Source: Vibrio maerlii (GTDB lineage: Bacteria > Pseudomonadota > Gammaproteobacteria > Enterobacterales > Vibrionaceae). Taken from it: a DNA stretch of 64,000 nt. The stretch covers positions 62,001-126,000 of the forward strand of contig NZ_QRHC01000009.1 in the NCBI RefSeq assembly GCF_003415655.1. The letters are read 5' to 3'. Position 1 is the first letter of the stretch, and each line of letters begins with the position of its first letter. Positions 50,725-60,604 of this stretch are shown one piece after another. Both the position numbers and the translations under genes were made by a program. Under the pieces are notes generated by a model. That model ran no database searches. It saw nothing but the letters and a program-made list of their open reading frames with translations, and was not told the DNA's origin.

Positions 50725-51525
50725 CTATATAGCATGCTGAGCAGGTGGCGCTATCGTTTTCTTTTGGCGTTTCATGTCATACATAGCTTGGTCAGCTTTC
50801 GCTAATCCCACCTTTAATGTTGCCTTAGTCGCTCGAGCTTTGCCGTAACTAAACAATATGGGTTGCTCATTTAAGCATGATCTAAGTTCATCAATAAATT
50901 GAATGCAGCGACCTGGTTCCAGCACCACGACAAACTCATCGCCACCCAAACGAAAGCCTTGCTCTCTTTTGTTTAAGTTTGAATTGATGGCTTTACCAAA
51001 GCGAGAAAGAATCACATCACCATATTGATGCCCAAGAGTGTCATTGATCTCTTTAAAGCCATCTAAATCAAAGTAAACCAGTTCAAAGTTGGATAAAGAA
51101 ACACGCTCCAGTTTATTGCGGTTAAACAAGCCTGTAAGTGCATCCGTTAACGAAGTATCTTCAGCTTTACGAATCATCTCTGATATCCCGAAAGCGATAA
51201 GCAACACAGAAACTTGTAGCATGCCATCTTCAAGAAGGGTATCAAGTACTTCGTAGTTATCGATGAACTCGTCAATCACTTCAATTTCTGTTACGACGTC
51301 ATAAAGTTTATTGCAGATAAGAACGATAACCCCCGCAAGGAGCTTTCGGTTTTGCACGATCTTGCTTTTTGAAACTGCCATTACATAGATAATGACAAAC
51401 AAAGTCATGCTTTCAAAAACGATATCTGCTGCAGAATCAACGACAACTGAACCATCGAGGACAAATGCAAGCAGTAAACAAGTCACTGTCATTAAAGTCG
51501 CGATCGGTAAATAACGATGATTCAA
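50725..51525 (-). CDS. Membrane diguanylate cyclase (GGDEF)
   Basis: The 266-residue protein has about five N-terminal TM segments (1-155) and a GGDEF domain (about 135-260) with an intact RLGGDEFVVVL active site. DALTGLFNRNKLE opens it and DQAMYDMKRQKK ends it. It should make cyclic di-GMP from GTP. The I-site RxxD, expected five residues before GGDEF, reads NKRE, so product inhibition through that site is unlikely. There is no attached sensory domain besides the membrane region. It stands alone. Confidence 0.92.
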   Translation of the reverse strand: MNHRYLPIATLMTVTCLLLAFVLDGSVVVDSAADIVFESMTLFVIIYVMAVSKSKIVQNRKLLAGVIVLICNKLYDVVTEIEVIDEFIDNYEVLDTLLEDGMLQVSVLLIAFGISEMIRKAEDTSLTDALTGLFNRNKLERVSLSNFELVYFDLDGFKEINDTLGHQYGDVILSRFGKAINSNLNKREQGFRLGGDEFVVVLEPGRCIQFIDELRSCLNEQPILFSYGKARATKATLKVGLAKADQAMYDMKRQKKTIAPPAQHAI

Positions 51526-51579
51526 AGCTAAACTCCCATTAATAGTACGATGTGTTATTTAACATTACATAAACATTAG

Positions 51580-51607
51580 GCAAAAATAAAGCGGCATAGG
51601 CCGCTTT
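51580..51607 (-). terminator. Intrinsic terminator after the second potD
   Basis: AAAGCGGC (51588-51595) and GCCGCTTT (51600-51607) pair around ATAG; on the minus strand TATTTTTG follows. Confidence 0.8.
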
Positions 51608-51646
51608 AAAGAAATTTATCGTATTAATGAGGGTATATTGCTCTTA

Positions 51647-52684
51647 TTAGTTATCCACTTTTAACTTTTGGAAATACTCTTCGTAAAGCGCAGCTGCTTC
51701 ACCGACTTCATCTTGCCATGAACCGCTGTCCATTACAGACTGAGGGGGGAAAACGTTTGGATCGCCAGAAAATTCTTCAGGAAGTAGCTCGTATGCCGTT
51801 TTCACTGGAGTAGGGTAACCAATTTCTAACGCGATTTTCGCTGCATTCTCTGGGCGAAGTAGGAAGTCAATCATCTTGTGCGCGGCTTCTACATTTTTTG
51901 CCTCTGCTGGGATAGCTAAGCTGTCCATCCAGAAGATCGCACCTTTTTCAGGCCAAATGATGTCGATTGAAGCACCTTCTTGACGAGCCATGTACGCTGA
52001 GCCATTCCACAGCATACCCAGTGAAACTTCACCGGCAAGGTATGGATTCGCTGGGAAATCGGAGTTGAAGACAAGAACATTAGGCATTAATTTCTTCAGC
52101 TCTTGGTACGCTTCTTCAATTTCTTTAGGGTCCGTTGTATTTGGAGAGTAGCCTAACTTAGTCAAGGCGATGTGGAATACCTCACGAGAGTCATCCATCA
52201 GCATTAGCTGACCTTCCCATTTTGAATCCCAGAGATCTCCCCAGCTCTGTACTGAAGATTTGTCTAACATGTCTACATTCATACCAATACCTGTTGCACC
52301 CCAAATGTATGGGATTGAGTATTGGTTGCTTGGGTCAAAAGACTTATCAAGATAGTTAGGGTCGAGATCAGCGAAGTGAGCGAGCTTCTCGTGGTCAATC
52401 TCTTGCAACATTCCTTCTTTACGCATCTTCGATACAAAGTAAGTTGAAGGAACAACCAGATCATAACCAGAACCTTGAGTTTTCAACTTTGCATACATGC
52501 TTTCGTTAGACTCATAGGTAGAGTAGATAACTTTAATACCCGTTTCCTTTGTGAAGTCTTCTAGCACTTCATTTGGGATGTATTCTGACCAGTTATAAAA
52601 GTAAAGTTCTTCGTTAGCAGCAAAGCTTGCAGAAGAGAAAGAAAGGGAGGTAATAACTGCAGCTGTAAAAAGTGTCTTCTTCAT
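51647..52684 (-). CDS. potD: Spermidine/putrescine-binding periplasmic protein PotD (second copy)
   Basis: The 345-residue binding protein has a signal peptide (1-22, cleaved after SFA) and the polyamine-receptor core: LYFYNWSEYIPNEVLEDFTKETGIKVIYSTYESNE, YDLVVPSTYFVSKMRKEGML, VSLGMLWNGSAYMA, and DSLAIP near the C-terminal lobe. It is 240 bp downstream of the first potD, past a terminator, so it may be separately or weakly read-through transcribed. It resembles that gene closely over the whole length, a tandem duplication. Confidence 0.92.
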   Translation of the reverse strand: MKKTLFTAAVITSLSFSSASFAANEELYFYNWSEYIPNEVLEDFTKETGIKVIYSTYESNESMYAKLKTQGSGYDLVVPSTYFVSKMRKEGMLQEIDHEKLAHFADLDPNYLDKSFDPSNQYSIPYIWGATGIGMNVDMLDKSSVQSWGDLWDSKWEGQLMLMDDSREVFHIALTKLGYSPNTTDPKEIEEAYQELKKLMPNVLVFNSDFPANPYLAGEVSLGMLWNGSAYMARQEGASIDIIWPEKGAIFWMDSLAIPAEAKNVEAAHKMIDFLLRPENAAKIALEIGYPTPVKTAYELLPEEFSGDPNVFPPQSVMDSGSWQDEVGEAAALYEEYFQKLKVDN

Positions 52685-52870
52685 TCTTAATCCGTCTTAC
52701 TTGATTCGGCACTTTGACCATATAGATAGCTCACACGATGCGTAAAGCATCACTGTCAAGAATCTATAAGATGAGGGTAGGCTGACCAAATATTATTAAT
52801 CTATCGGTCATTAACAACAATTTAATTCTAAGTGTAAAAATGTGTGTTAGGTCGCAGTATAGCAGCTAAA

Positions 52871-52900
52871 ACAAAAATAGGCAGCCTAAGCTACCTATTT
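52871..52900 (-). terminator. Intrinsic terminator between the two potD genes
   Basis: AAATAGG (52875-52881) pairs with CCTATTT (52894-52900) with an inner AGC/GCT stem; TTTTTGTTTTAG follows on the minus strand. Confidence 0.75.
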
Positions 52901-52924
52901 ATAAGTGGTTATATTATCAACGGA

Positions 52925-53959
52925 TTATTGTCCAGCTTTCAGCTTCATGAAGTATTCTTCATATCTTACTGTTTTGTCGCCTACTGCTGCTTGCCATTCA
53001 ACACGGTCAAGATCTTCTTGAGATGGGAACAGTGGCTCAACATCTTTAAACTTCGCGTTAGACTCAGTCACTGCCGTTAAGTACCCTGTATCGCGCGAAA
53101 TCTGCTCTGCAATTTCTGGGCGAAGTAAGAAGTCGATCATCTTATGTGCTGCGTCTACATTCTTAGCGCCAGATGAGATAGCAAAGTTATCAACCCAACC
53201 GATACCGCCTTCTTTCGGGAATACCAATTTAATTGGTAGACCTTCGTTTTGCGCAGCCGCCGCTGAACCATTCCAAAGCATACCTAAGCCTACTTCACCA
53301 GACATGTACGGTGCACCTGGGTTGTCAGAGTTAAATACCAACACGTTTGGCATTAGTTTCTGCAGCTCGGCGTATGCTTCATCAATTTGTTTTTCGTCAG
53401 TAGTATTACCTGAGTAACCTAGCTTACGAAGCGCGATGTGGAACACTTCACGAGTGTCATCCATCAGCATTAACTGACCTTCTAGCTCTGGCTTCCAAAG
53501 GTCAGCCCAGCTTTGAAACTCTTCTGGATCATACATATCTGTATTTACTGCAAGACCGGTAATCGCGACAACGTGTGGAATAGAGTACTCGTTGTTTGGA
53601 TCGTATGGCTTATCCAGGTAGTTTGTATCTAGATTATCAAAGTTATTTAGCTTGGTCTTATCAATCTTTTGCAGCATGCCTTCGTCACGCATCTTAGATA
53701 CGAAGTAGGTAGATGGCACGACTAGGTCATAACCTTGGTTATGAGTCTTTAGTTTTGCGTAAAGTGTCTCGTTTGATTCGTAGGTAGAGTAAATGACTTT
53801 AATACCCGTTTCCTTGGTGAACTGCTCTAATAGAGAACTGTTGATGTAAGGACCCCAGTTCATAAAAACAAGTTCGTTATTTTCTTCTGCGTTTGCCGCT
53901 CCTGCGAAGAGTGACAGCGCACATGCACTACCAGCGAGTAAAGTAGCCCATTTTTTCAT
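52925..53959 (-). CDS. potD: Spermidine/putrescine-binding periplasmic protein PotD (first copy)
   Basis: The 344-residue protein has a signal peptide (1-24, GAANA) followed by ELVFMNWGPYINSSLLEQFTKETGIKVIYSTYESNE and YDLVVPSTYFVSKMRDEGML. LGMLWNGSAAAA and IGWVDNFAI line the ligand site. It follows potC by 118 bp in the potABCD order. Differences from the downstream copy at the N-terminal lobe (NWGPYIN against NWSEYIP) and near IGWVDN against IFWMDS may give different polyamine preferences. Confidence 0.93.
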   Translation of the reverse strand: MKKWATLLAGSACALSLFAGAANAEENNELVFMNWGPYINSSLLEQFTKETGIKVIYSTYESNETLYAKLKTHNQGYDLVVPSTYFVSKMRDEGMLQKIDKTKLNNFDNLDTNYLDKPYDPNNEYSIPHVVAITGLAVNTDMYDPEEFQSWADLWKPELEGQLMLMDDTREVFHIALRKLGYSGNTTDEKQIDEAYAELQKLMPNVLVFNSDNPGAPYMSGEVGLGMLWNGSAAAAQNEGLPIKLVFPKEGGIGWVDNFAISSGAKNVDAAHKMIDFLLRPEIAEQISRDTGYLTAVTESNAKFKDVEPLFPSQEDLDRVEWQAAVGDKTVRYEEYFMKLKAGQ

Positions 53960-54077
53960 TGAGTTAGCTCCAAACTAAGCGTTATCTAACTTGATACTAA
54001 AGAGTTAGATAGAGTTAAACTAGACCAAGTAAAATGTGGTTCAAACTACTTGATCCCAAGGATACGTTGACTTGAGG

Positions 54078-54848
54078 TTATTTGATTTTTTCTTTCGCTA
54101 AAAGTTGCGAAATAACCACAAGCACGAGCGATACAATAAGCATCACCGTTGCTAGTGCATTCACCTCTGGTGATATGCCAACTTTAACCATTGAGTAAAT
54201 CTTCAACGGTAAGATTTCGTATGTCGGTCCTGTCACGAATGAACTAATAATCACGTCATCCAGTGATAAGGTAAAGCTTAACAACCAACCAGCCGCAACC
54301 GCTGGTTTTGCAAGTGGCAGAATAATCTTTTTAAGGGTAGTCCACTCACTTGCACCGAGATCTTTCGCAGCCTCTAGCATCTTCACGTCAAAGCCGTTCA
54401 AGCGGCTGTACACCGTCACCACAACAAATGGTAAGCAGAAAGTGATGTGCGCGATAAGCAGAGTTAGGAAGCCTAACTGGAAGCCCATCACTAAAAATAG
54501 CGCTAGCAGTGAAATAGCCATCACGATATCTGGAGACATCATCACCACAAAAAGCATTCCATTTACCACGTTCTTGCCTTTAAACTGGTAACGGAACAAT
54601 GCAACTGCCGTTAAGCTACCGATAATGGTTGCAGCTGTTGCTGAGAACACAGCAACGTTCAAAGAGTGCCACGCAGCTTGCATTAAGCTGTCATTGCTCG
54701 TTAACGCTGAATACCATTTAGTCGTGAATCCACCCCATTTCATACCAAACTTGTTAGCATTAAATGAGTTCACAATGAGTACAATGATTGGCAGATACAA
54801 GAACGCATAAACCAACGCCATAAAGCTAAACTTAGCAGTACGTCCCAT
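54078..54848 (-). CDS. potC: Spermidine/putrescine ABC transporter permease PotC
   Basis: The 256-residue permease has six TM segments, the binding-protein-dependent transport loop [25 protein letters not shown], and FTLSLDDVIISSFVTGP, typical of PotC. It overlaps the potB stop by one base (TAATG), so translation is coupled. Confidence 0.94.
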   Translation of the reverse strand: MGRTAKFSFMALVYAFLYLPIIVLIVNSFNANKFGMKWGGFTTKWYSALTSNDSLMQAAWHSLNVAVFSATAATIIGSLTAVALFRYQFKGKNVVNGMLFVVMMSPDIVMAISLLALFLVMGFQLGFLTLLIAHITFCLPFVVVTVYSRLNGFDVKMLEAAKDLGASEWTTLKKIILPLAKPAVAAGWLLSFTLSLDDVIISSFVTGPTYEILPLKIYSMVKVGISPEVNALATVMLIVSLVLVVISQLLAKEKIK

Positions 54849-55705
54849 TAGTCTAACTCCACTTTCTTATTCAATAACTTACCAGCTCGGTAGTATGCAT
54901 AGAGCATGACTGCCATAGCAAAAGTAAGGGCAATACTGGTTGCTGCACCGAACGGCCAATCACGGGCATTGAGCACTTGGCTCTTAATCACGTTACCGAT
55001 CAATAGGTTCTTCGCTCCACCAAGTAGGTCTGCAATGTAGAACATTCCTAGTGCTGGCAGTAAAACGAGCAAACAACCACCAATAATGCCAGGCATGGTA
55101 AGTGGCAGAATAACTTTAGTCAGTGTTTGCAGTTTGTTTGCACCCAAGTCTTTTGCCGCTTCTAGATAAGTATCATCCAATTTCTCGATAGCTGAGTAGA
55201 GTGGCAGAATCATAAATGGCAGCAAGATATACACTAAACCGATCATTACCGCTGTTTCGGTATACATTAATCGAATAGGCTTATCGATGATCTCTAGAGC
55301 CATCAAACCTTTATTTAAGACACCTTGTGTACCCAATACGATCTTTAGACCGTAAGTTCGAATCAAAGAGTTAGTCCAGAACGGTACTATGACCAAAAAC
55401 AGCATGAATGGACGCCATTTATCGGGCATTTTCGCTACAATGTAAGCAAACGGGTAGCCAATCACTAAACACAGTAAGGTCGCAACAATCGCCATATAGA
55501 ACGAATGCCACAATACCTTTATGTATAATGGGTCCATCAATCGTGCATAGTTATCGAGTGTGAATGTCATCTCGATAAGGTTTGCTTCATCTCGAGTCAG
55601 GAAGCTGGTTCCAATGATCATGACATTGGGAATCAGTACGAAAAGTACCAACCAGCCAACAATTAACGAGATGATTGCATTCTGTAAACTAAATTTACTG
55701 CTCAT
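54848..55705 (-). CDS. potB: Spermidine/putrescine ABC transporter permease PotB
   Basis: The 285-residue permease has six TM segments, with [18 protein letters not shown] and the EAA loop [39 protein letters not shown] is a PotB hallmark. It overlaps the end of potA by 11 nt. Confidence 0.94.
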   Translation of the reverse strand: MSSKFSLQNAIISLIVGWLVLFVLIPNVMIIGTSFLTRDEANLIEMTFTLDNYARLMDPLYIKVLWHSFYMAIVATLLCLVIGYPFAYIVAKMPDKWRPFMLFLVIVPFWTNSLIRTYGLKIVLGTQGVLNKGLMALEIIDKPIRLMYTETAVMIGLVYILLPFMILPLYSAIEKLDDTYLEAAKDLGANKLQTLTKVILPLTMPGIIGGCLLVLLPALGMFYIADLLGGAKNLLIGNVIKSQVLNARDWPFGAATSIALTFAMAVMLYAYYRAGKLLNKKVELD

Positions 55706-56804
55706 CTTTTAGTACCACTTCCCAGCTTTCAACCCAGGTAATAGCGACTTTCTGACCTAGTGAGTGATCAACGTCAGGATCATCTTCATTAAAGAACTCA
55801 CTTACCATCACTCGCATGCCATTGTCAGTCTCAATGACTGAATCCAGCGTCATGCCTTTATATGTCCGTTCTGTTACGTGGCCAACAATGCCTTTTTCTT
55901 CGGACTCACGAATCTCTTCAATTCGCAAATCTTCAGGGCGTAGAAGCACTTGCAACTTTTCACCTTCAGCAACTGGTTTATCGTAGTAAACAACAGAGCG
56001 AACGCCTTCTATTTCTGCATAGATCCGTTTTTCGTCAATGCGAGAAAGTGCCGTCGCATGGAACACGTTAATCTCGCCAATGAAGCGCGCGACAAACAGG
56101 TTCTTCGGCTCTTCGTAAATTTCTTTTGGTGTACCATCTTGTTCAATGTTGCCGTCCTTCATCACGATGATACGGTCTGACATCGAAAGGGCTTCTTCTT
56201 GATCGTGTGTAACGAAAATGAAGGTAATGCCCAGCTTGCGCTGCAGTTGCTTGAGTTCGATCTGCATTTGCTTACGCAGTTTGTAATCCAAAGCGGAAAG
56301 TGATTCGTCTAGCAATAGAACCTTTGGCTTATTAACCACAGCACGCGCTATAGCGATACGTTGTTGCTGGCCGCCAGACAATTGATGCGGTTTACGCTGT
56401 GCCATTTGCTCGAGACGAACCATTCGTAGTGCTTCATTTACACGAGGCTCGATTTCTTGATTGGCCACTTTTTGCATACGAAGCCCAAACGCAACGTTTT
56501 CAAAAACCGTCATGTGTGGGAATAGGGCATAGCTTTGAAAAACAGTATTAACGTGACGCTGCTCAGCAGGAACTGAAGTCACGTCTTGACCGTCTAACAC
56601 AATACTTCCGGCATCTGCACTTTCAAATCCGGCAATCATTCTAAGAACTGTCGTTTTACCACAACCCGACGGGCCTAATATGGTTAGGAATTCTCCATGA
56701 TTGACGTTTAAGTCCAGTCCACCAATGATTTCTTTTCCGTCGAAACTCTTATTGATACCAGTTAAACGAATAACTGGATTTTCAGCATGTGTGTTAGCGT
56801 TCAA
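55695..56804 (-). CDS. potA: Spermidine/putrescine ABC transporter ATPase PotA
   Basis: The 369-residue ATPase has Walker [13 protein letters not shown], signature [14 protein letters not shown], Walker [13 protein letters not shown] (Ser in place of the usual Pro after the Glu, as in PotA), the switch [10 protein letters not shown] and a C-terminal TOBE regulatory domain (about 270-365). The first good in-frame start is a TTG ([14 protein letters not shown]) with GGAG about 12 nt upstream. It heads the potABCD operon. The 325-bp gap before it, shared with the divergent membrane protein gene, is very AT-rich; on this strand I see no clear operator. Confidence 0.94.
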   Translation of the reverse strand: MNANTHAENPVIRLTGINKSFDGKEIIGGLDLNVNHGEFLTILGPSGCGKTTVLRMIAGFESADAGSIVLDGQDVTSVPAEQRHVNTVFQSYALFPHMTVFENVAFGLRMQKVANQEIEPRVNEALRMVRLEQMAQRKPHQLSGGQQQRIAIARAVVNKPKVLLLDESLSALDYKLRKQMQIELKQLQRKLGITFIFVTHDQEEALSMSDRIIVMKDGNIEQDGTPKEIYEEPKNLFVARFIGEINVFHATALSRIDEKRIYAEIEGVRSVVYYDKPVAEGEKLQVLLRPEDLRIEEIRESEEKGIVGHVTERTYKGMTLDSVIETDNGMRVMVSEFFNEDDPDVDHSLGQKVAITWVESWEVVLKDEQ

Positions 56805-57042
56805 TGTCTGCTTATCTCCACCTCGGCTAGGTAGTTAGCCTGTTTTATCTAGGGATTTTTGTCGGGCGCATCATAATCATCAAAAGTGTGAAATCAAAGC
56901 GTTTTTTTATCGTAAACATGAAATAAATTTCGCTGATTAATAAACTTTGTTTAACATGCACTATTAACAAAAAATTTTTATCGACAATTGGTTAAGTATC
57001 AATCAAATAACTACTATTGCAAGTGGATATGTAGGATTCAAT

Positions 57043-57118
57043 TTTGGTAACAAATCCAATTACGTATAATGCTTAAACTTTATTACGGATCAGTTAAGCT
57101 TAGCGCCTCTATTGGCGC
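57043..57118 (+). promoter_or_regulatory. Sigma-70 promoter and leader hairpin of the 57-59 kb envelope operon
   Basis: A consensus TATAAT at 57065-57070 has a moderate -35 TTTGGT at 57043-57048 (16-bp spacing). The leader carries a GCGCC (57103-57107) / GGCGC (57114-57118) hairpin that ends 12 nt before the ATG at 57130, close enough to affect ribosome access. Confidence 0.45.
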
Positions 57119-57129
57119 ACGGATATTTT

Positions 57130-57960
57130 ATGAATAAAGACTTTGAAAAAGACTTCAACTTGGGTGGAACCGTGGATCGCGCTCTATCTGGAGATTACAA
57201 ACTATCTCTGGGTGCGGTTTTTCGAGAAGCATGGAGTTGTACTCTGAAAACCTTCCTTTCTTTTTCTCCTGCGATCGTTATCTTGATGATGGTACAGCTA
57301 GGGATTTTCTATCTCGCGCTTAAGCTGCAATTGGGTAATCCAGGTATCATTCTGGATGCGATTCAAAACCCAGAAACGTTCTCTCAAGGTATTGTGCAAG
57401 CTATCTTCATCGCTAACTTTAGTTATGAAGTGATCAGTGCTCCAATTTATGCGGGCGTCTGCTTGATGGCAATGAGCCATATTGCCGGGCTTTCAACGAA
57501 ACCAAGGCATATTGGTAAAGGCCTGCAACATACAGTACCTGTGATCATCGCTACGCTTGCTAGCTTAGTACTTCAAGGTTTAGCAGGAATGATTCTGCCT
57601 TTCCTTTCTATGTACTTAGCGGTGGCTTTCAGCCAATCTATTTTACTTATCTGTGAGAAACGAGTTTCACCAATTAACTCGTTGATACTGTCTATTCGCG
57701 CGGTAAACAAAAAGTTATTTATCTTTTTAGGCGCGTACGGAATGGTTTCACTTATGTTCATCGTAGCCGTGATGTTCTACGGTATTGGCCTTATTTTCGT
57801 TCTACCTTTCTTCTTCCATATGAAAGGGATCCTTTACCGCGAAATGTTTGGCATCAAACTGAAAGTGATCGCTAAACAACAGCCTGATTCTGATGACGAC
57901 AATAACGATCAAGGCGACGATGGCAACTCAAACTCAGGTTCACAGTACTTCGATGCTTAG
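57130..57960 (+). CDS. Hypothetical polytopic membrane protein
   Basis: I do not recognise a named family. The 276-residue protein has about five or six TM segments (near 47-67, 95-125, 145-185, 203-232) and a C-terminal tail that is almost entirely Asp/Asn/Ser (DSDDDNNDQGDDGNSNSG). The hydrophobic pattern with VPVIIATLASLVLQGLAGMILPFLSMYLAVAF resembles YciC/DUF-type integral membrane proteins. I use the ATG at 57130; the frame is open to a TTG at 57112. The gene overlaps the glucosaminidase gene by 8 nt, so it may serve envelope biogenesis. Confidence 0.75.
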   Translation: MNKDFEKDFNLGGTVDRALSGDYKLSLGAVFREAWSCTLKTFLSFSPAIVILMMVQLGIFYLALKLQLGNPGIILDAIQNPETFSQGIVQAIFIANFSYEVISAPIYAGVCLMAMSHIAGLSTKPRHIGKGLQHTVPVIIATLASLVLQGLAGMILPFLSMYLAVAFSQSILLICEKRVSPINSLILSIRAVNKKLFIFLGAYGMVSLMFIVAVMFYGIGLIFVLPFFFHMKGILYREMFGIKLKVIAKQQPDSDDDNNDQGDDGNSNSGSQYFDA

Positions 57961-58828
57961 TTCTTCACCATCAAAAATAAAAACGCGTTCAATGCTTGGG
58001 CGCGTTATCGGCACTTTTTCCATTTCGGCAATTGCAGTGTTTGGTTTCCTAAAATTTGAGTCTGAAGATAGAAAGCTGTTTGCCTCAGAGCAAAAAGGTC
58101 AATTGAGTACAGCGCAAGCACCTACAGAACCTGAACCGTTAGGTAGCAAGCCTGACTTTTCCGCGTTCACTGATGTAAACGAAAAGAAGCAAACCTTCTT
58201 TGAGTACCTTGGCCAAGGTGTAGCAATTGAGAATCACCGAATCGAGGGTGAACGAGCAAAGCTATTGGCAATGCAAGATGCTTTAAATACTGATGAGAGT
58301 ATCAATAGTGGTCTTCAGAGCTATGCTCGTCGCCTTGGAAAGCTCTATAGCCACTCCGTTCCTGCCGATGGTGTCGATCAAGAGTGGTTGAATATTATGT
58401 TGTCACGAGTAAACGTACTGCCACAGGCATTAGTGTTAACTCAGGCTGCGAATGAATCGGCGTGGGGCACTTCACGGTTTGCGACGCAGGCCAACAATTA
58501 CTTTGGTCAATGGTGCTACCAACAAGGCTGTGGGCTGGTTCCGCTACAACGTAACGAAGGAGCTTCTCACGAAGTAGCTAAGTTCGATTCGGTACAAGAG
58601 TCGATTCACCGTTACTTTATGAACGTCAATCGCAATGCCGCGTATAGAGATCTTCGAACAATACGTACTGCACTTTCAAGCAACGATAACGATTTGCTAA
58701 ACCCCGAAGCTGCCATCGAGTTAGCTCAGGGGCTGCTTGCTTATTCTGAACGTGGGCAGGCTTACGTTAACGACATTCAAGCCATGATTCGCCATAACAA
58801 TAAATACTGGGACAGTCTAACCCAATGA
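57953..58828 (+). CDS. Bax-like glucosaminidase domain protein
   Basis: The protein of about 291 residues has a signal anchor (about 14-32 from this start) and a C-terminal glucosaminidase domain of the Bax/FlgJ family. Signature segments are NVLPQALVLTQAANESAWGTSRFATQANNYFGQWCYQQGCG, with the catalytic Glu in NESAWG, and the FDSVQESIHRYFMNVN motif. It should cleave peptidoglycan glycan bonds in the periplasm. The start is uncertain: ATGs at 57893, 57920, 57953 and 57992 are in frame and none has a clear ribosome-binding site. I chose 57953, which overlaps the upstream stop. It shares ATGA with the next gene. Confidence 0.88.
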   Translation: MLSSSPSKIKTRSMLGRVIGTFSISAIAVFGFLKFESEDRKLFASEQKGQLSTAQAPTEPEPLGSKPDFSAFTDVNEKKQTFFEYLGQGVAIENHRIEGERAKLLAMQDALNTDESINSGLQSYARRLGKLYSHSVPADGVDQEWLNIMLSRVNVLPQALVLTQAANESAWGTSRFATQANNYFGQWCYQQGCGLVPLQRNEGASHEVAKFDSVQESIHRYFMNVNRNAAYRDLRTIRTALSSNDNDLLNPEAAIELAQGLLAYSERGQAYVNDIQAMIRHNNKYWDSLTQ

Positions 58829-59484
58829 AAACAATAAAATCTGTACTTGCCGCTAGCCTTATTTTTGGTGCGGCTGCATTACCTGTATCAGCACAGGAAT
58901 ACATGTTCACCTATTCAAAGTTCTACTCACAGCTTAAGAACAACGCCAAAGAAGGACACGATGATGTCAAAATCGGCTTCTTCTTTGTAGATTCAGAGCT
59001 CAAGCAACCATGTAATATTGAGAAAGCGTGGATGGAGAAAGAAGAGCATTATGAAGAGTTTGTGATTCCAAGTAATAATGAACTGCCATTTCCTCTCGAT
59101 AACAACTTAAAGTCGGCGAACCCTTTAGTGTTTGTTCATACGCCAGCAGACCAACAGTGTGATTATTCAATGGTTGTGATGACTAAAGAGCCGCTATCTG
59201 AGAAGGTGTCTTACCAACAAGTTGAAGCCTTAATTCCCCAAATGCAGACAATGTTAAACGACCTGGGTGGCATGTTTGCTAGTTGGTTCACTCCTGATAT
59301 AGAAGGCCTGACGCTAGAGTTCCCCAATCAATTGAATGGAAGAATTGTAATATCGGACGGTTCTGTTATTGAAGTGGAACAAGGTAAAGCCGCATTGTTA
59401 TTATCGCAAATTCCACAAGATGGATACATCCGACTTCCAGCAGAGACACAGCGCGTAATGCCTTTTATACCGCAGAAAAACTGA
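58825..59484 (+). CDS. DUF2987-like periplasmic protein
   Basis: The 219-residue protein has a Sec signal peptide (1-23, cleaved after VSA) and matches my recollection of DUF2987, a family of Vibrio and relatives (YMFTYSKFYSQLKNNAKEGHDDVKIGFFFVD). Two Cys (C57 and C102 or nearby) could form a disulfide. Function is unknown. It is coupled to the glucosaminidase by a 4-nt overlap, so a cell-wall role is possible. It ends at a strong terminator. Confidence 0.78.
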   Translation: MKTIKSVLAASLIFGAAALPVSAQEYMFTYSKFYSQLKNNAKEGHDDVKIGFFFVDSELKQPCNIEKAWMEKEEHYEEFVIPSNNELPFPLDNNLKSANPLVFVHTPADQQCDYSMVVMTKEPLSEKVSYQQVEALIPQMQTMLNDLGGMFASWFTPDIEGLTLEFPNQLNGRIVISDGSVIEVEQGKAALLLSQIPQDGYIRLPAETQRVMPFIPQKN

Positions 59485-59496
59485 TTCAAGGCGGAA

Positions 59497-59527
59497 TTAA
59501 AAAAGGACCGTTCAACGGTCCTTTTTT
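59497..59527. terminator. Bidirectional intrinsic terminator
   Basis: AAAAAAGGACCG and CGGTCCTTTTTT pair around TTCAA, giving T-runs on both strands between the DUF2987 gene and ttcA. Confidence 0.9.
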
Positions 59528-59543
59528 ATATCGAAATCTTGTA

Positions 59544-60476
59544 CTAGATGTTAGTTACATCCAACTGCAGTTTTGGATCAAACTCGGTCACGATATCTTC
59601 ATCTTCAAGCTGCACTGGTGCAAACTCTTCTTTATCGAAACCAGTATCACCACCATTGATTACGCCAGAGTTACTATCGATTGATTTGAAATCAAAGAGA
59701 TCGTAATCCGCTAGGTGACTAGGCACCACGTTTTGCATCGCACGGAACATAGTCTCGATGCGACCTGGGAAGCGTTTGTCCCAATCATTCAGCATTTGCT
59801 TAATGTTCTGACGCTGTAGGTTAGGCTGAGAACCACATAGGTTACACGGGATGATAGGGTATTCACGAGCTTCTGCGTACTTGATGATGTCTTTCTCACG
59901 GCAGTATGCGAGAGGTCGAATAACAACGTGTTCACCGTTGTCCGATACTAACTTAGGTGGCATTGCTTTCATCTTACCGCCGTGGAACATGTTCAAGAAC
60001 AGTGTTTCGATGATGTCATCACGATGGTGGCCTAGAGCAATCTTAGTCGCACCTAGCTCTTTTGCCGTCTTGTACAGAATACCGCGACGTAGACGAGAAC
60101 ATAACGAACATGTTGTCTTCCCTTCAGGGATCTTGTCTTGAACGATTGAGTAAGTATCTTCTTCAACAATCTTATATTCTACACCTAAGCTTTCTAGGTA
60201 CTCTGGAAGAATATGGCCAGGGAAACCTGGTTGTTTCTGGTCTAGGTTAACAGCAACCAGCGAGAATGATATTGGCGCGCTTTTCTGCAAGCTCATAAGA
60301 ATATCCAACATGGTAAAGCTATCTTTACCACCGCTTAAACAAACCATAATGCGATCGCCGTCTTCAATCATGTTGAAGTCTGCAATGGCTTGACCGGTAT
60401 TACGACGAATACGCTTTTGTAGTTTGTTAAGGTTGTATTGTTGCGCTTTAGTACGCTCTTGAACTTGCTCAGTCAT
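59544..60476 (-). CDS. ttcA: tRNA 2-thiocytidine(32) synthetase TtcA
   Basis: TtcA thiolates C32 of certain tRNAs using ATP and a [4Fe-4S] cluster. The 310-residue protein has the PP-loop [13 protein letters not shown] and the cluster-binding CxxC pairs [11 protein letters not shown] and CNLCGSQ. The tail is acidic. I start at the ATG at 60476; the frame extends two codons to a TTG. The link with fnr and uspE is a common order in Vibrionaceae. Confidence 0.95.
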   Translation of the reverse strand: MTEQVQERTKAQQYNLNKLQKRIRRNTGQAIADFNMIEDGDRIMVCLSGGKDSFTMLDILMSLQKSAPISFSLVAVNLDQKQPGFPGHILPEYLESLGVEYKIVEEDTYSIVQDKIPEGKTTCSLCSRLRRGILYKTAKELGATKIALGHHRDDIIETLFLNMFHGGKMKAMPPKLVSDNGEHVVIRPLAYCREKDIIKYAEAREYPIIPCNLCGSQPNLQRQNIKQMLNDWDKRFPGRIETMFRAMQNVVPSHLADYDLFDFKSIDSNSGVINGGDTGFDKEEFAPVQLEDEDIVTEFDPKLQLDVTNI

Positions 60477-60554
60477 TATCAATTAACTCGGGTTATCTGC
60501 TGTCACCTGAAAAGAACGGGTATAATACTGATAAATGCACAAGATGCTAGCGCT

Positions 60555-60591
60555 ATATAGAAAAATCCCCAATCGGTAGGATTGGGGATTT
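60555..60591 (-). terminator. Intrinsic terminator after uspE
   Basis: Perfect 12-bp arms (AAATCCCCAATC, GATTGGGGATTT) around a 5-nt loop at 60563-60591; on the minus strand TTTTTCTATAT follows. It lies 13 bp after the uspE stop. Confidence 0.85.
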
Positions 60592-60604
60592 ACTGTCTCT
60601 ATGC

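Noticed and set aside
57893..57953. N-terminal extension of the Bax-like protein
   Set aside because: The extra residues are Thr/Gln-rich and read from the low-complexity Asp/Asn tail of the upstream gene in another frame; a signal-anchor start near 57953 is more sensible.
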